In this document: positions 1 to 9,874 of the stretch, piece by piece
Layout: every line of letters begins with the position of its first letter
Numbering within the stretch: the stretch's first letter is position 1
Assembly: GCF_039872745.1 (NCBI RefSeq)
Contig: NZ_JBDPZD010000008.1
Location: 1 to 64,000 of the forward strand
Source: Pelomonas paludis
GTDB taxonomy: Bacteria; Pseudomonadota; Gammaproteobacteria; Burkholderiales; Burkholderiaceae_C
Direction of reading: 5' to 3'
Length of the DNA stretch: 64,000 nucleotides
The notes under the pieces: generated by a model
What the model saw: only the letters and a program-made list of their open reading frames with translations
Told to the model about the DNA's origin: nothing
The model's database searches: none
Position numbers and translations under genes: made by a program

Positions 1-594
<594 letters not shown>

Positions 595-648
595 CTTGCG
601 CTCCTGCGGCGAACTTGTTCAGACAGAGAAACAAAGGAAGGGGAAAGG

Positions 649-723
<75 letters not shown>

Positions 724-788
724 ATCGACACGGGTTTGACGGCACGACCAGCAAACCGGTATCGACGCTGACGAAAGAACCACAAGCC

Positions 789-862
789 TGGAGCGGGAGA
801 CGGGAATCGAACCCGCGTCATTAGCTTGGAAGGCTAAGGTTCTACCATTGAACTACTCCCGC
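789..862 (-). tRNA. tRNA-Gly (TCC)
   Basis: Minus-strand cloverleaf: acceptor GCGGGAG/CTCCCGC, anticodon stem TTAGC/GCTAA (read on the minus strand) with loop CTTCCAA giving anticodon TCC, T-loop GTTCGAT, discriminator T and an encoded CCA. It is the middle member of the Tyr-Gly-Thr cluster. Confidence 0.95.
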
Positions 863-892
863 ACACTTCCAAGGCTGAGCCTGGAACAAGCT

Positions 893-977
893 TGGTGGAG
901 GAGGCTGGATTCGAACCAGCGTACGCAATGCGGGCAGATTTACAGTCTGCTGCCTTTAACCACTCGGCCACCCCTCC
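893..977 (-). tRNA. tRNA-Tyr (GTA)
   Basis: Minus-strand class II tRNA of 85 nt with a long variable arm. Acceptor GGAGGGG pairs with CTCCTCC (one G-T pair). The anticodon stem GCAGA/TCTGC holds loop CTGTAAA, giving anticodon GTA. T-loop GTTCGAA and an encoded CCA are present. It is the first tRNA of the tRNA-tuf operon. Confidence 0.95.
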
Positions 978-992
978 TGGAGCGAGCCCGCC

Positions 993-1020
993 ACTATAGC
1001 ACAGGCCCGTGTCAAGGCAA
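993..1020 (-). promoter_or_regulatory. Likely sigma-70 promoter of the tRNA-tuf operon
   Basis: On the minus strand an extended -10 (TGC then TATAGT, complement of 993-998) lies 16 bp after a weak -35, TTGCCT (complement of 1015-1020). It is followed by a GC-rich discriminator (GGCGGGC) just before tRNA-Tyr. A GC-rich discriminator is typical of stringently controlled stable-RNA promoters. The match is by eye only. Confidence 0.55.
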
Positions 1021-1056
1021 ACGCGCCCTGGTGGGGCGCGGCAAGCCCGAAAGGCT

Positions 1057-2910
1057 TCAGGGGCGTCTGCACAGGCAGTGCGCCCAGACGGTGCCGGCCC
1101 AGGCGCCATCCTGCCCCAGGCGCGCTGCCGCCTGCAGCAGCGCCGCTTCCTCCTGCCAGCCGGCGGGAAGCAGGTCCTGCAGCCCCGGTGCCGCAGGCTC
1201 GACTAGCAGCGGTACAGCGCCGTCCACCAGACGCGCGAGCCAGCGCTCGGTGCGGCCGGGCTCGCGCTCCAGGTAGGTGAAAGTGGCTGGCGCTGTGAGC
1301 TTGGCCAGTTCGGCGGCGGATTGCACGGCCGCTTGCAGGCTGCCCAAGCCGTCGATCAGCGAGCGCTCCAGGGCCTGGGCGCCGGTCCAGACGCGCCCCT
1401 GGGCGCTGGCGTCGATCTCGGCGGGCGTCTTGCCACGCGCGGCGGCGGCTTGCCGGATGAAGGTGTCGTAGATGTGGTCAACGCCTGTCTGCAGCAGGCT
1501 CTCCATGCGCGGATCGAGCGGACGACGCAGGTCGTAGGCACCCTTGAGCCAGGTGGTCGTGGTACCGCCCGTTCGCAGCGAGAGCTTGCCCAGCAAGCCC
1601 TCGGCAGTGGGCAGCAAGGAGAAAACGCCGATGGAGCCCGTCACGGTGCTGGGGTCGGCCAGCACGCGGTTGGCGCCCATCGAGATCCAGTAGCCGCCCG
1701 AGGCCGCCACGTCGCCCATCGAGACGACGACGGGCTTGCCCGCCTGGCGTGTGAGCTCGACCTCGCGCCGGATCAGCTCGGACGCGAAGACACTGCCGCC
1801 TGGCGAGCTGACGCGCAGGACCAGGGCTTGGATGCCCTCATCCTCGCGCGCCCGCCGGACAAGGCGGGCCGTGGAGTCGCCGCCCACGCGGCCGGGACCG
1901 GTCTCGCCGTCGACGATCTCACCCTCGGCGACGACGATGGCGACATTGGGCTTGGCCACCGGCGTTGCCTGTCGGGCCAGGTAGGCCTCGAAGCCAATCT
2001 GACGAAAGGACTTGGCCGCCTCGTCCCGCCCAGCATGCTGGAGCACCAAGGCGCGGAACTCATCGCGGGTCTTGAGGCCGTCCACCCATTTGGCTTCCAG
2101 CGCAAGGGCAGCGGGTTGGCCACCGGCCTTGGCCAGACGCTCGGGCAGCGCGTCGATCAGGCCGGTGATGTCGTCCGCCGTCAGCTGACGCGCGGACGCC
2201 AGCTCGCCGACGAACCGCGACCACAGCTCGCCGTACAGCGCCGTGTCGGCCTCGCGCGTGGCGGCGCTGGGGGCGTTGGCGGTGTAGGGCTCGGCTGCGT
2301 TCTTGAAGCTGCCGACGCGCATCACGTGGGCCTGCACACCCAGGCGGTCCAGCGCGTCCTTGAAGTAGGTGCGGTAGCCACCGAAGCCATCGAGCATGAC
2401 GAGGCCAAAGGGGTGCAGGTGGAGCTGGTCAGCATGCGCCGCCAAGTAGTAGCCCTTCTGGCCCAGGTGCTCGGCGTAGGCCAGCACGGGCTTGCCGCTG
2501 CGCTTGAAACGGAGCAAGGCGTCGCGCACCTCATGCAGGCTCGCCAGGCCGGCGCTCGCGAGGTCATCGACGTCCAGCAGCAGCACCGAGATCTTGGGGT
2601 CGGTCTCGGCCAGCTCCAGCGCCCGCAACACGTCGCGCAGCCGGGCCTGGTGCGGGACCGAACGGCCCTGAAGCTGGCTCAGCGCCCGCTGCCGGGCACT
2701 GCCCGCGTACTGCTCGACCAGCGCGCCATCCAGGCGCAGCACCAGCGCCGTGCGGTCGGCCAGCGGCGCCTGGCCACGCGTCCACCACAGCAGGGCGAGC
2801 GCGGTCAGCACCAGCAACAACAGCAGATTGAGCAGTGTGCGGCGCAGGCCGTCCAGCACGCGCCATAGGCCGACGAACAAGGCGCCAAAGACTCGCAGCA
2901 AAGGCTTCAT
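1057..2910 (-). CDS. sppA: Signal peptide peptidase SppA, long (67K) form
   Basis: Membrane-bound serine protease that degrades cleaved signal peptides. At 617 residues it matches the double-domain E. coli-type SppA. An N-terminal membrane segment lies at about residues 24-43. The general-base lysine of the first domain is K203 in GSFKNAAEPY, and the nucleophile of the second domain is S404 in AASGGYWIS, so both catalytic residues are present. The start at MKPLLRVFG was preferred over an upstream in-frame start because the added stretch is not membrane-like and would overlap the divergent gene's start. The gene stands alone, divergent from the next gene with about 110 bp between the two starts. 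Confidence 0.93.
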   Translation of the reverse strand: MKPLLRVFGALFVGLWRVLDGLRRTLLNLLLLLVLTALALLWWTRGQAPLADRTALVLRLDGALVEQYAGSARQRALSQLQGRSVPHQARLRDVLRALELAETDPKISVLLLDVDDLASAGLASLHEVRDALLRFKRSGKPVLAYAEHLGQKGYYLAAHADQLHLHPFGLVMLDGFGGYRTYFKDALDRLGVQAHVMRVGSFKNAAEPYTANAPSAATREADTALYGELWSRFVGELASARQLTADDITGLIDALPERLAKAGGQPAALALEAKWVDGLKTRDEFRALVLQHAGRDEAAKSFRQIGFEAYLARQATPVAKPNVAIVVAEGEIVDGETGPGRVGGDSTARLVRRAREDEGIQALVLRVSSPGGSVFASELIRREVELTRQAGKPVVVSMGDVAASGGYWISMGANRVLADPSTVTGSIGVFSLLPTAEGLLGKLSLRTGGTTTTWLKGAYDLRRPLDPRMESLLQTGVDHIYDTFIRQAAAARGKTPAEIDASAQGRVWTGAQALERSLIDGLGSLQAAVQSAAELAKLTAPATFTYLEREPGRTERWLARLVDGAVPLLVEPAAPGLQDLLPAGWQEEAALLQAAARLGQDGAWAGTVWAHCLCRRP

Positions 2911-3022
2911 GGGCAGCAGGGCAGGACCGGGACGGCTGATTCTGTGCGCTTTCTCGCGGGGCGCTGCGCCAATCCTGGCTAGCATCCGCCCACCCACCAG
3001 CCCCAGATTGCGGAGAGATGGC

Positions 3023-4669
3023 ATGCAAGAGTGGCTCCGACGCCTGAACGACGTCTTCCCGGTTCGCTATGTGAGTTGGCTGGTCTGCGGCGTGCTCGCG
3101 GCCTACTTTGGCGGTCAGTGGCTGGCTCACGGCGCGCCCCCGTGGCCGGCGCTGGCGGCCGTGGCGCTGACAGGGCTGGGGTTTCGCGACCGCTTCCAGG
3201 CCAAGCGCTCGGTGCTGCGCAACTACCCGGTCATCGGGCATCTGCGCTACCTGCTGGAGTACATCCGCCCCGAGATCCGGCAGTACTTTTTAGAGAGCGA
3301 CAGCGACGCCGCGCCCTTCTCGCGCCAGCAGCGCTCACTGGTCTACCAGCGCGCCAAGGGCGATCCCGACAAGCGCCCCTTCGGCACCCAGAAGGATGTG
3401 CTGGCCCCGGGCTACGAGTGGATCAATCACTCGCTGGCGCCCAGCCACATCGAGTCCAAGGACTTCCGCGTCACCATCGGCGGCAACCGCGCCAAGCCCT
3501 ATTCAGCCAGCGTCTTCAACATCTCGGCCATGAGCTTCGGGGCGCTGTCCGCCAACGCCATACTGGCCCTGAATGCCGGCGCCCGGCGTGGCGGCTTTGC
3601 GCACGACACCGGCGAAGGCTCGATCAGCGTCCACCACCGCGTGCACGGCGGCGATCTGATCTGGGAGATAGGCTCCGGCTACTTTGGCTGCCGCGACGAG
3701 GCCGGGCGCTTCAGCCCCGACAAGTTCCAGGCGGCAGCAAGCGACCCGCAAGTCAAGCTCATCGAGATCAAGCTCAGCCAGGGCGCTAAACCCGGCCACG
3801 GCGGCGTGCTGCCCGGCCCCAAGGTCACCATCGAGATCGCCCAGGCACGCGGCGTTGCCGAGGGCGTGGACTGCGTCTCGCCGGCGGCGCACAGCGCGTT
3901 TTCCACGCCCATCGAGCTGATGCAGTTTGTTGACCGGCTGCGCAACCTCTCGGGCGGCAAGCCCACCGGCTTCAAGCTCTGCATCGGCCACCCCTGGGAG
4001 TGGTTCGCCATCTGCAAGGCCATGGTGGAAACCGGCATCACGCCCGACTTCATCGTGGTGGACGGCGGCGAAGGCGGCACCGGCGCCGCGCCGCTGGAGT
4101 TCACCGACCACGTCGGCGCCCCGCTGCAAGAGGGGCTGCTGCTCGTCCACAACACCCTGGTTGGGCTGGACCTGCGCGACCAGATCCGCATCGGTTGCGC
4201 CGGCAAGATCATCAGCGCCTTCGACATCGCACGCGCGATGGCCATGGGCGCCGACTGGTGCAACTCCGCGCGCGGTTTCATGTTCGCGCTGGGCTGCATC
4301 CAGGCCCAGACCTGCCACACCGGCAACTGTCCCACCGGCGTCGCCACGCAGGACCCGGTTCGGCAGGAAGCCCTCGTCGTGCCCGACAAGGCCGAGCGCG
4401 TTTATCACTTCCACCAAAACACCCTGCACGCGCTCAAGGAGTTGGTGCAGGCCGCCGGGCTGCAGCACCCGGGCGAGATCACCGCCAGCCACATCGTGCG
4501 GCGCACCCGCGACCACGAAGTGCGCCTGCTCAGCAACCTGCTGCCCTTCGTGCCGCGCGGCGCGCTGCTGCGCGATGACCTGGAGGTGCACAGCGTCTTC
4601 AAAACCTACTGGCCGGCCGCCTCGGCCGACAGCTTCAGCCCCAACCTACGCCGCACGACCACCCCCTGA
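3023..4669 (+). CDS. FMN-binding glutamate synthase-family protein
   Basis: 548 residues. It has two N-terminal hydrophobic segments (about residues 14-30 and 36-56), then a domain matching the FMN/Fe-S half of glutamate synthase. Visible motifs are SVFNISAMSFGALSANAI, GAKPGHGG, VDGGEGGTGAAP and a cysteine-rich CIQAQTCHTGNCPTGVATQ stretch that in GltB holds the 3Fe-4S cluster. There is no glutaminase domain, so it is not a complete glutamate synthase. Similar stand-alone proteins are common, and their substrate is not established. The start was chosen at 3023 because GGAG lies 7 bases upstream. An alternative ATG at 3018 is out of frame. Confidence 0.85.
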   Translation: MQEWLRRLNDVFPVRYVSWLVCGVLAAYFGGQWLAHGAPPWPALAAVALTGLGFRDRFQAKRSVLRNYPVIGHLRYLLEYIRPEIRQYFLESDSDAAPFSRQQRSLVYQRAKGDPDKRPFGTQKDVLAPGYEWINHSLAPSHIESKDFRVTIGGNRAKPYSASVFNISAMSFGALSANAILALNAGARRGGFAHDTGEGSISVHHRVHGGDLIWEIGSGYFGCRDEAGRFSPDKFQAAASDPQVKLIEIKLSQGAKPGHGGVLPGPKVTIEIAQARGVAEGVDCVSPAAHSAFSTPIELMQFVDRLRNLSGGKPTGFKLCIGHPWEWFAICKAMVETGITPDFIVVDGGEGGTGAAPLEFTDHVGAPLQEGLLLVHNTLVGLDLRDQIRIGCAGKIISAFDIARAMAMGADWCNSARGFMFALGCIQAQTCHTGNCPTGVATQDPVRQEALVVPDKAERVYHFHQNTLHALKELVQAAGLQHPGEITASHIVRRTRDHEVRLLSNLLPFVPRGALLRDDLEVHSVFKTYWPAASADSFSPNLRRTTTP

Positions 4670-4775
4670 GGCGCGGGGGGCGCCCAGGGGCCAACCCCTA
4701 GGCAACCGCATCCCGACAAACTTGGGATTGACTATTCAATAGCGCACAATTCGCGGGTCAGAAGTTGTCCCCGCC

Positions 4776-5414
4776 ATGCCCGTCGTCTATCTCCTCCGCC
4801 GCAACACCGCTTCCATCGAAAAGACCCGCACCACGCTGGAGGAGGCGGACTGGCAACTGGGCGGCTGCAGCGAGTCCTTGCAAGACGCCCTGGCCGAGAT
4901 CGCGGTGCGCATGCCCGACATCGTTGCCTGCGACCTGCGCCTGAACGACGGCCACGCCATGCTCGTTGCGCACGAGCTGGGCCAGTTGCCGGTGCGGCCG
5001 CAGTTGCTGCTGCTCTCCCCCAATGTCGATGACCTGCAGCTCTTTGCCGCTCTGTGCGCGGGCGCCAACGCTTATCACGTCGACGTGGGCACGGGCCTGA
5101 CCGACGCCCTGACCGCCCTGCACCAGCGCCGCGCCAACTTGAGCCCCCTGATGGCCCGCCAGGCCCTGGCCGCCTTTGGCGTGGAACGCAGCCCCCTGGC
5201 ACTGGCCAGCCAGATGGCCGCCGCCAAGGACCAAAGCGCCGCTGGCCGCCAGATCGACCAGGCCGCCCGCCACTTGCTCAGCCTGCTGGCCCACGGCCTG
5301 CTGACCAGCGAAGTGGCCCAGGCCTGGCAGATCACGCAAATGGAAGTCGAGCAGCGCATCTGGCGCATCGTGCGCCTGCTGCATGTGCGCAGCCGCGAGC
5401 TGCAGATCGTCTGA
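4776..5414 (+). CDS. NarL/FixJ-like protein with atypical receiver and LuxR-type HTH
   Basis: 212 residues. Residues 1-120 resemble a response-regulator receiver: the acceptor aspartate position is kept in VACDLRLNDG and the Ser/Thr position in LLLLSPN. The acidic pair normally after strand 1 is missing (YLLRRN), and the conserved lysine after strand 5 is replaced (YHVDVG). The C-terminal part from about residue 160 follows the LuxR helix-turn-helix pattern and ends in LLHVRSRELQ. It is probably a DNA-binding regulator that is not controlled by ordinary phosphorylation (inference). It is a single gene with no partner kinase beside it; the GST gene is convergent. Confidence 0.7.
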   Translation: MPVVYLLRRNTASIEKTRTTLEEADWQLGGCSESLQDALAEIAVRMPDIVACDLRLNDGHAMLVAHELGQLPVRPQLLLLSPNVDDLQLFAALCAGANAYHVDVGTGLTDALTALHQRRANLSPLMARQALAAFGVERSPLALASQMAAAKDQSAAGRQIDQAARHLLSLLAHGLLTSEVAQAWQITQMEVEQRIWRIVRLLHVRSRELQIV

Positions 5415-5429
5415 GTCGGCTCGGGGCGT

Positions 5430-6065
5430 TCAGCCCTGCGGCACCGTGTCCTGAAAACTCGGCCGGCCGCTGAGCTTCTCAAAGTGCCGCGCCAGTTGCG
5501 GGCACGGCGTGCGCCAGTCCAGCTCCGGGAAGCGGAAGCTCAGCCACCCCAGGCAGCAGCCCACGGCGATGTCCGCCAGCGAGAAGTGGCTGCCCGAGCA
5601 CCAGGGCTTGTCGCCCAAGCCCTGCTCCATTGCCTGCAGGCCCGCGTGCACCTTGCCCATCTGGCGGTCGATCCAGGCCTGGCTGCGCTCACCGTCCTTG
5701 CGGTGCACCCAGACGCGTTCCATGCGCACCAGCACGGCGGCGTCCAGCACGCCATCGGCCAACGCCTCCCAGGTGCGCACCTCGCAACGCTCGCGGCCTG
5801 AGCCCGGGATCAGCTTGCCCACGGGCGACAGCGTGTCCAGGTACTCGACGATGGTGCGCGAATCGAACACCGCACCCGAGATCGAGTCCTGCCCCTCCAT
5901 CACCAGGCAGGGCACCTGCCCCAGCGGGTTGAACTTCTGCACCTCGTCATTGGCCCAGACGTCTTCCAGCACCAACTGGCACTCCAGTTTCTTCTCGGCC
6001 ATCACGATCCGCACCTTCCGGACGAAGGGGCTGGTGAGGGATCCGATCAACTTCATCGCGGTCAT
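5430..6065 (-). CDS. Glutathione S-transferase family protein
   Basis: 211 residues. The N-terminal thioredoxin-like domain begins KLIGSLTSPFVRKVRIVMAEK, with the serine of the SPFVRK motif in the usual GSH-activating place, followed by NPLGQVPCLV and the DSRTIVEYLD glutathione-binding segment. The C-terminal helical domain contains HFSLADIAVGCCLGWLSFRFP. This matches the cytosolic YibF-like bacterial GST group. The substrate cannot be told from sequence. The ATG at 6065 is used; a second ATG at 6056 would remove only three residues. Confidence 0.9.
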   Translation of the reverse strand: MTAMKLIGSLTSPFVRKVRIVMAEKKLECQLVLEDVWANDEVQKFNPLGQVPCLVMEGQDSISGAVFDSRTIVEYLDTLSPVGKLIPGSGRERCEVRTWEALADGVLDAAVLVRMERVWVHRKDGERSQAWIDRQMGKVHAGLQAMEQGLGDKPWCSGSHFSLADIAVGCCLGWLSFRFPELDWRTPCPQLARHFEKLSGRPSFQDTVPQG

Positions 6066-6214
6066 GGATACGGCGGGCTACAGGGTCGAATTGATTCTAG
6101 CCAGCGGGCCAGGGCAAGATTCACCGCCCCGAACTGGCAGATTCCACCTTGCCACCTCCCGAGTGCTACGACACAGTCGCGCCCCGAGTCCAGTCAGCAC
6201 CCTTGGGAGAACGA

Positions 6215-7423
6215 ATGGAAAAAAGTGCTGCACGCAGCTCCATCGAGAGCACCACGGAGAGCGCCGCAGCAGCCGCTGAGATGGCGCTCTCCGCTTCACC
6301 TGCCCCACGCCTTCGTGAGCTGCCGATCGTCTTCACTGCCTCCGGCAGCGAGTACTTCCGCATCTGGGCAGTCAACCTGCTACTCATCTTGATGAGTGGC
6401 GGGCTCTACTTACCCTTCGCCAAGCAGCGGCGCATTCGCTACTTCTATGCCAATACGCTGATCGAGGGAGAGGCGCTGGCCTTTCATGGCGACTCATGGC
6501 GGATGTTTCGCGGCTTCGTGATCGTGGTCGCGCTCATGGCCGTCTACTCTCTCACGAGCAACTTCTCGCCAGCCGTCGCCATTCCGGCCTTCCTGCTGCT
6601 CTGCGCCGTCTGGCCTGCAATGTGGCGAGCCGCCATGCAGTTCCGGCTCGGCAACACCAGCTGGCGCGGCTTGCGTTTCGGGTTTCATGGCTCGTTGGCG
6701 GGGGCCTACCGTGCCTTCCTGCCCATTTACGTTCCAGCTCTGCTGGTGACGGCGCTGACACCCGACGACCCGAAGGCACCCCTCTCCTGGCAGACCGGCC
6801 TGTACTACCTAGCCATGGCCGCCAGCATCCTCATGCTGCCGTGGGCCACGGCCCTGATGCGCCGGTATCAGCATCAGAACTTCAGCCTGGCGGGCGAGCG
6901 CTCCGGTCTATCGCTGAACACCCGCGCGATTTACTTCATCGGGTGGAAGACCCTGTGGCTGACCGTGGGGCTTTTCATCGTGACGCTCATGCTGACCTTC
7001 GTCCTCGGCGGCCTCTTGGCCTTAGCGACAAGCGGAAAGATTGACGCGCCGGGGAATGGTCAGCTCTATGGGCTGATTTGGTTGGGCCTGACTTACCTGC
7101 TTGGCGGCAGCGTGGTGCTGGCCTATCACGCATCTCGGGTACAGAACCTTGTCTGGACCAACACGAAGAGCGCTTCGCTGAGCTTCGAGAGCACGCTCAC
7201 CGGCCTGCCCTGGCTCACCCTTAAGAACTGGGTGCTCATCGTCTTGACCTTGGGGCTGTACCGCCCCTTCGCCGTAGTGGCCACCGTGCGGTTGCGACTG
7301 CACTCGGTGCGTATCGAGACCCGAACGGACCCTGAATCCTGGCAGGCCCAACCCACCACCGCCATGCAGGACGCCAGCGGCGAAGTGGCGGGTGACTTCT
7401 TTGGCGTCGACGTGGGGCTCTGA
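6215..7423 (+). CDS. DUF898 (YjgN-like) multipass membrane protein
   Basis: 402 residues. An Ala/Ser-rich N-terminus is followed by FTASGSEYFRIWAVNLLLILMS, the DUF898 signature, and several membrane spans in repeated blocks of the form GLYLPFAKQRRIRYFYAN and GLYRPFAVVATVRLRLHSV. The function of the family is unknown. The start at 6215 was chosen because GGGAGA precedes it; an upstream in-frame ATG at 6149 adds a poorly conserved-looking stretch. The stop is one base from the start of the M48 protease gene, so the two form an operon, a pairing often seen for DUF898 proteins. Confidence 0.85.
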   Translation: MEKSAARSSIESTTESAAAAAEMALSASPAPRLRELPIVFTASGSEYFRIWAVNLLLILMSGGLYLPFAKQRRIRYFYANTLIEGEALAFHGDSWRMFRGFVIVVALMAVYSLTSNFSPAVAIPAFLLLCAVWPAMWRAAMQFRLGNTSWRGLRFGFHGSLAGAYRAFLPIYVPALLVTALTPDDPKAPLSWQTGLYYLAMAASILMLPWATALMRRYQHQNFSLAGERSGLSLNTRAIYFIGWKTLWLTVGLFIVTLMLTFVLGGLLALATSGKIDAPGNGQLYGLIWLGLTYLLGGSVVLAYHASRVQNLVWTNTKSASLSFESTLTGLPWLTLKNWVLIVLTLGLYRPFAVVATVRLRLHSVRIETRTDPESWQAQPTTAMQDASGEVAGDFFGVDVGL

Positions 7424-7424
7424 C

Positions 7425-8462
7425 ATGACCAACACTTTGCAAGCCCAGTGGTACGACGGACGCACGGGTGCCGGCCAGGCAGTTGAGGTCTGGCTGCAGG
7501 ACGAGTGCCTGCACTTTGGTGCGCAACAGCTGCCGTTGCAGCAGGTTCTTTGGCCCGAGCGCTGGCGCCACGGTCAACGCAAGATCCTGCTGCAAGGAGC
7601 AGGGGTGTTGAGCTTCCCCGATGCCAGCGCCTTCGACGCCTGGGCCGATGCGAGTGGCCGACTGCCTGGTTTGATAGAGCGGCTGCAGCTCAGTTGGCGG
7701 CTGGCCCTGATGTCCCTGGCCTTGATCAGCGCGGCCTTCGTCGCCACGTATCTCTGGGGCCTGCCCTGGGCCAGCGACCGGTTAGCTGAACGCGTACCCC
7801 AAGCCACGGAGCAGAAGCTCGGCGAAGACTTCATGGCCTATGTCGACAAGCGCTGGGTGAAGCCCTCCGCACTGCCACCGAGCGAGCAGACTGGGTGGCA
7901 GCAACGCTTCGACCGGCTGCTGGCCACGGCCCGCACCGCCGGGCGGCCAGACCTGCCCCCGCTGTTGAAGTTGAACTTCCGTGCCGGGGGCGATATCGGC
8001 CCCAATGCCTTCGCCCTGCCTGGCGGGCAGATCTGCGTCACTGACGAACTGCTTACCCTGGTCAAGGACGAGCCCGACGCTGTGCTCACCATCCTTGCGC
8101 ACGAGGCCGGCCACGTGCGCCACCACCATGGCCTGCGCGGCGGCCTCCGAGCCATGGCGGTGACAGCCATGGCAGCCCTCTGGCTAGGCGACTACTCAAG
8201 CCTGCTGAACGGCCTGCCCATCCTGCTTGCCACCCGGGGCTATTCACGCGGCTTCGAATCCGAGGCCGATCGCTACGCCCGCGACCTCGCCCGCGCCGGC
8301 GGCGCCGACCCCGCCCGTATCGCCGTCTTCTTCAAACGCCTGCGTGAACAGTACGGCGACAGCTCCGGCAACAAGCTGGCTATTTCCTTCAGCACCCACC
8401 CTGCCGACACCGAACGCATTGCCTTCTTCAAGGCCGAAGCCGCGCCGACGCCTAAAAACTAG
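7425..8462 (+). CDS. M48 family metallopeptidase, membrane-anchored
   Basis: 345 residues. The N-terminal about 85 residues have no recognised domain and precede one membrane segment (about residues 90-110, LALMSLALISAAFVATYLWG). The zinc protease motif HEAGH is at H226-E227-H230, and the third ligand region is FESEADRYA, as in M48 (HtpX/BepA-like) peptidases. The catalytic part probably faces the periplasm (inference). It is translated one base after the DUF898 gene, suggesting a joint role in envelope quality control. The substrate is unknown. Confidence 0.88.
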   Translation: MTNTLQAQWYDGRTGAGQAVEVWLQDECLHFGAQQLPLQQVLWPERWRHGQRKILLQGAGVLSFPDASAFDAWADASGRLPGLIERLQLSWRLALMSLALISAAFVATYLWGLPWASDRLAERVPQATEQKLGEDFMAYVDKRWVKPSALPPSEQTGWQQRFDRLLATARTAGRPDLPPLLKLNFRAGGDIGPNAFALPGGQICVTDELLTLVKDEPDAVLTILAHEAGHVRHHHGLRGGLRAMAVTAMAALWLGDYSSLLNGLPILLATRGYSRGFESEADRYARDLARAGGADPARIAVFFKRLREQYGDSSGNKLAISFSTHPADTERIAFFKAEAAPTPKN

Positions 8463-8497
8463 AATTCCGGGTTTTCCACGATCCGTCGGCCTGCCTC

Positions 8498-9874
8498 ATG
8501 TCCGCTCCTGACTTCTCGCCTGTCACCGCCCTCTCGCCGCTGGACGGCCGCTATGCCGCCAAGGTGGCTGCGCTGCGGCCGCTGTTGTCGGAGTACGGCC
8601 TGATGCACCGCCGCGTGCAGGTCGAGGTGGAGTGGTTCATCGCGCTGTCGGACGCGGGCTTCAAGGAGTTCAAGCCGCTGTCCTCCGCCGCGCGCACGCG
8701 CTTGCGCAAGCTGGTGAAGAAGTTCAGTCCGGCGGACGCCGAGGCCATCAAGGCCATCGAGCGCACCACCAACCACGACGTCAAGGCCGTGGAGTACTGG
8801 ATCAAGCAGAGCTTTACCGGCGTTCCTGAGCTGGAGGCCGCGAGCGAGTTCGTGCACTTTGCGTGCACCAGCGAGGACATCAACAACACCAGCCACGCGC
8901 TGATGCTGAAGGCCGCGCGTGACGAGGTGATGCTGCCGGCGCTGGACGCCATCATCGAGAAGCTGCGCGGCATGGCCCACCAGCTGGCCGGCCTGCCGAT
9001 GCTCAGCCGCACCCACGGCCAGACGGCCAGCCCCACCACCGTGGGCAAGGAGATCGCCAACGTCGTGGCCCGCCTGCTGGGTGCGCGCGAGCGCATTGCC
9101 GGCGTGAAGCTGCTGGCCAAGATGAACGGCGCCGTGGGCAACTACAACGCTCACCTGTCGGCCTGGCCCAAGCACGACTGGGAGGCCTTCTCCAAGCGCG
9201 TGATCGAGAAGCAGCTCAAGCTGAGCTTCAACCCCTACACCATCCAGATCGAGCCGCACGACTACATGGCCGAGCTGTTCGACGCCTTCACCCGCGCCAA
9301 CACCATCCTGGTGGACTGGTCGCGCGACGTGTGGGGCTACATCTCGCTGGGCTACTTCAAGCAGCGCACCAAGGCGGGCGAGATCGGCAGCTCGACCATG
9401 CCGCACAAGGTCAACCCCATCGACTTCGAGAACGCCGAGGGCAACTTCGGGCTCGCCAGTGCCGTGCTGACCCACCTGGCCCAGAAGCTGCCCATCAGCC
9501 GCTGGCAGCGCGACCTGACCGACTCCACGGTGCTGCGCAACATGGGCGTGGCCCTGGGCTACAGCTTGCTCGGCTACGACTCCCTGGCCAAGGGCCTGGG
9601 CAAGCTGGAAGTGAACGAGGCAGCGCTGGCAGCTGACCTCGATGCCGCCTGGGAAGTGCTGGCCGAACCCATCCAGACCGTGATGCGCCGCTACGGCCTG
9701 CCCAACCCCTACGAGCAGCTCAAGGAGCTGACCCGTGGCAAGGCCATCACCCAGGAGTCGCTGCGCGGCTTCATCGAGGGGCTGGACCTGCCCAAGGCTG
9801 AGAAGGCGCGGCTGTTGAAGCTGACGCCCGGCGGCTACACGGGCAAGGCGGCGGAGTTGGCGAAGCGGGTTTGA
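8498..9874 (+). CDS. purB: Adenylosuccinate lyase
   Basis: 458 residues, cytosolic. It catalyses two steps of purine synthesis: SAICAR to AICAR plus fumarate, and adenylosuccinate to AMP plus fumarate. The fumarase/aspartase superfamily signature SSTMPHKVNPIDFENAEGN is intact, as are TSEDINNT and the catalytic-histidine region MLSRTHGQTASPTT. Length and start (MSAPDFSPVTALSPLDGRYA) match the E. coli-type enzyme. It stands alone and is followed by a 0.4 kb non-coding gap. Confidence 0.97.
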   Translation: MSAPDFSPVTALSPLDGRYAAKVAALRPLLSEYGLMHRRVQVEVEWFIALSDAGFKEFKPLSSAARTRLRKLVKKFSPADAEAIKAIERTTNHDVKAVEYWIKQSFTGVPELEAASEFVHFACTSEDINNTSHALMLKAARDEVMLPALDAIIEKLRGMAHQLAGLPMLSRTHGQTASPTTVGKEIANVVARLLGARERIAGVKLLAKMNGAVGNYNAHLSAWPKHDWEAFSKRVIEKQLKLSFNPYTIQIEPHDYMAELFDAFTRANTILVDWSRDVWGYISLGYFKQRTKAGEIGSSTMPHKVNPIDFENAEGNFGLASAVLTHLAQKLPISRWQRDLTDSTVLRNMGVALGYSLLGYDSLAKGLGKLEVNEAALAADLDAAWEVLAEPIQTVMRRYGLPNPYEQLKELTRGKAITQESLRGFIEGLDLPKAEKARLLKLTPGGYTGKAAELAKRV

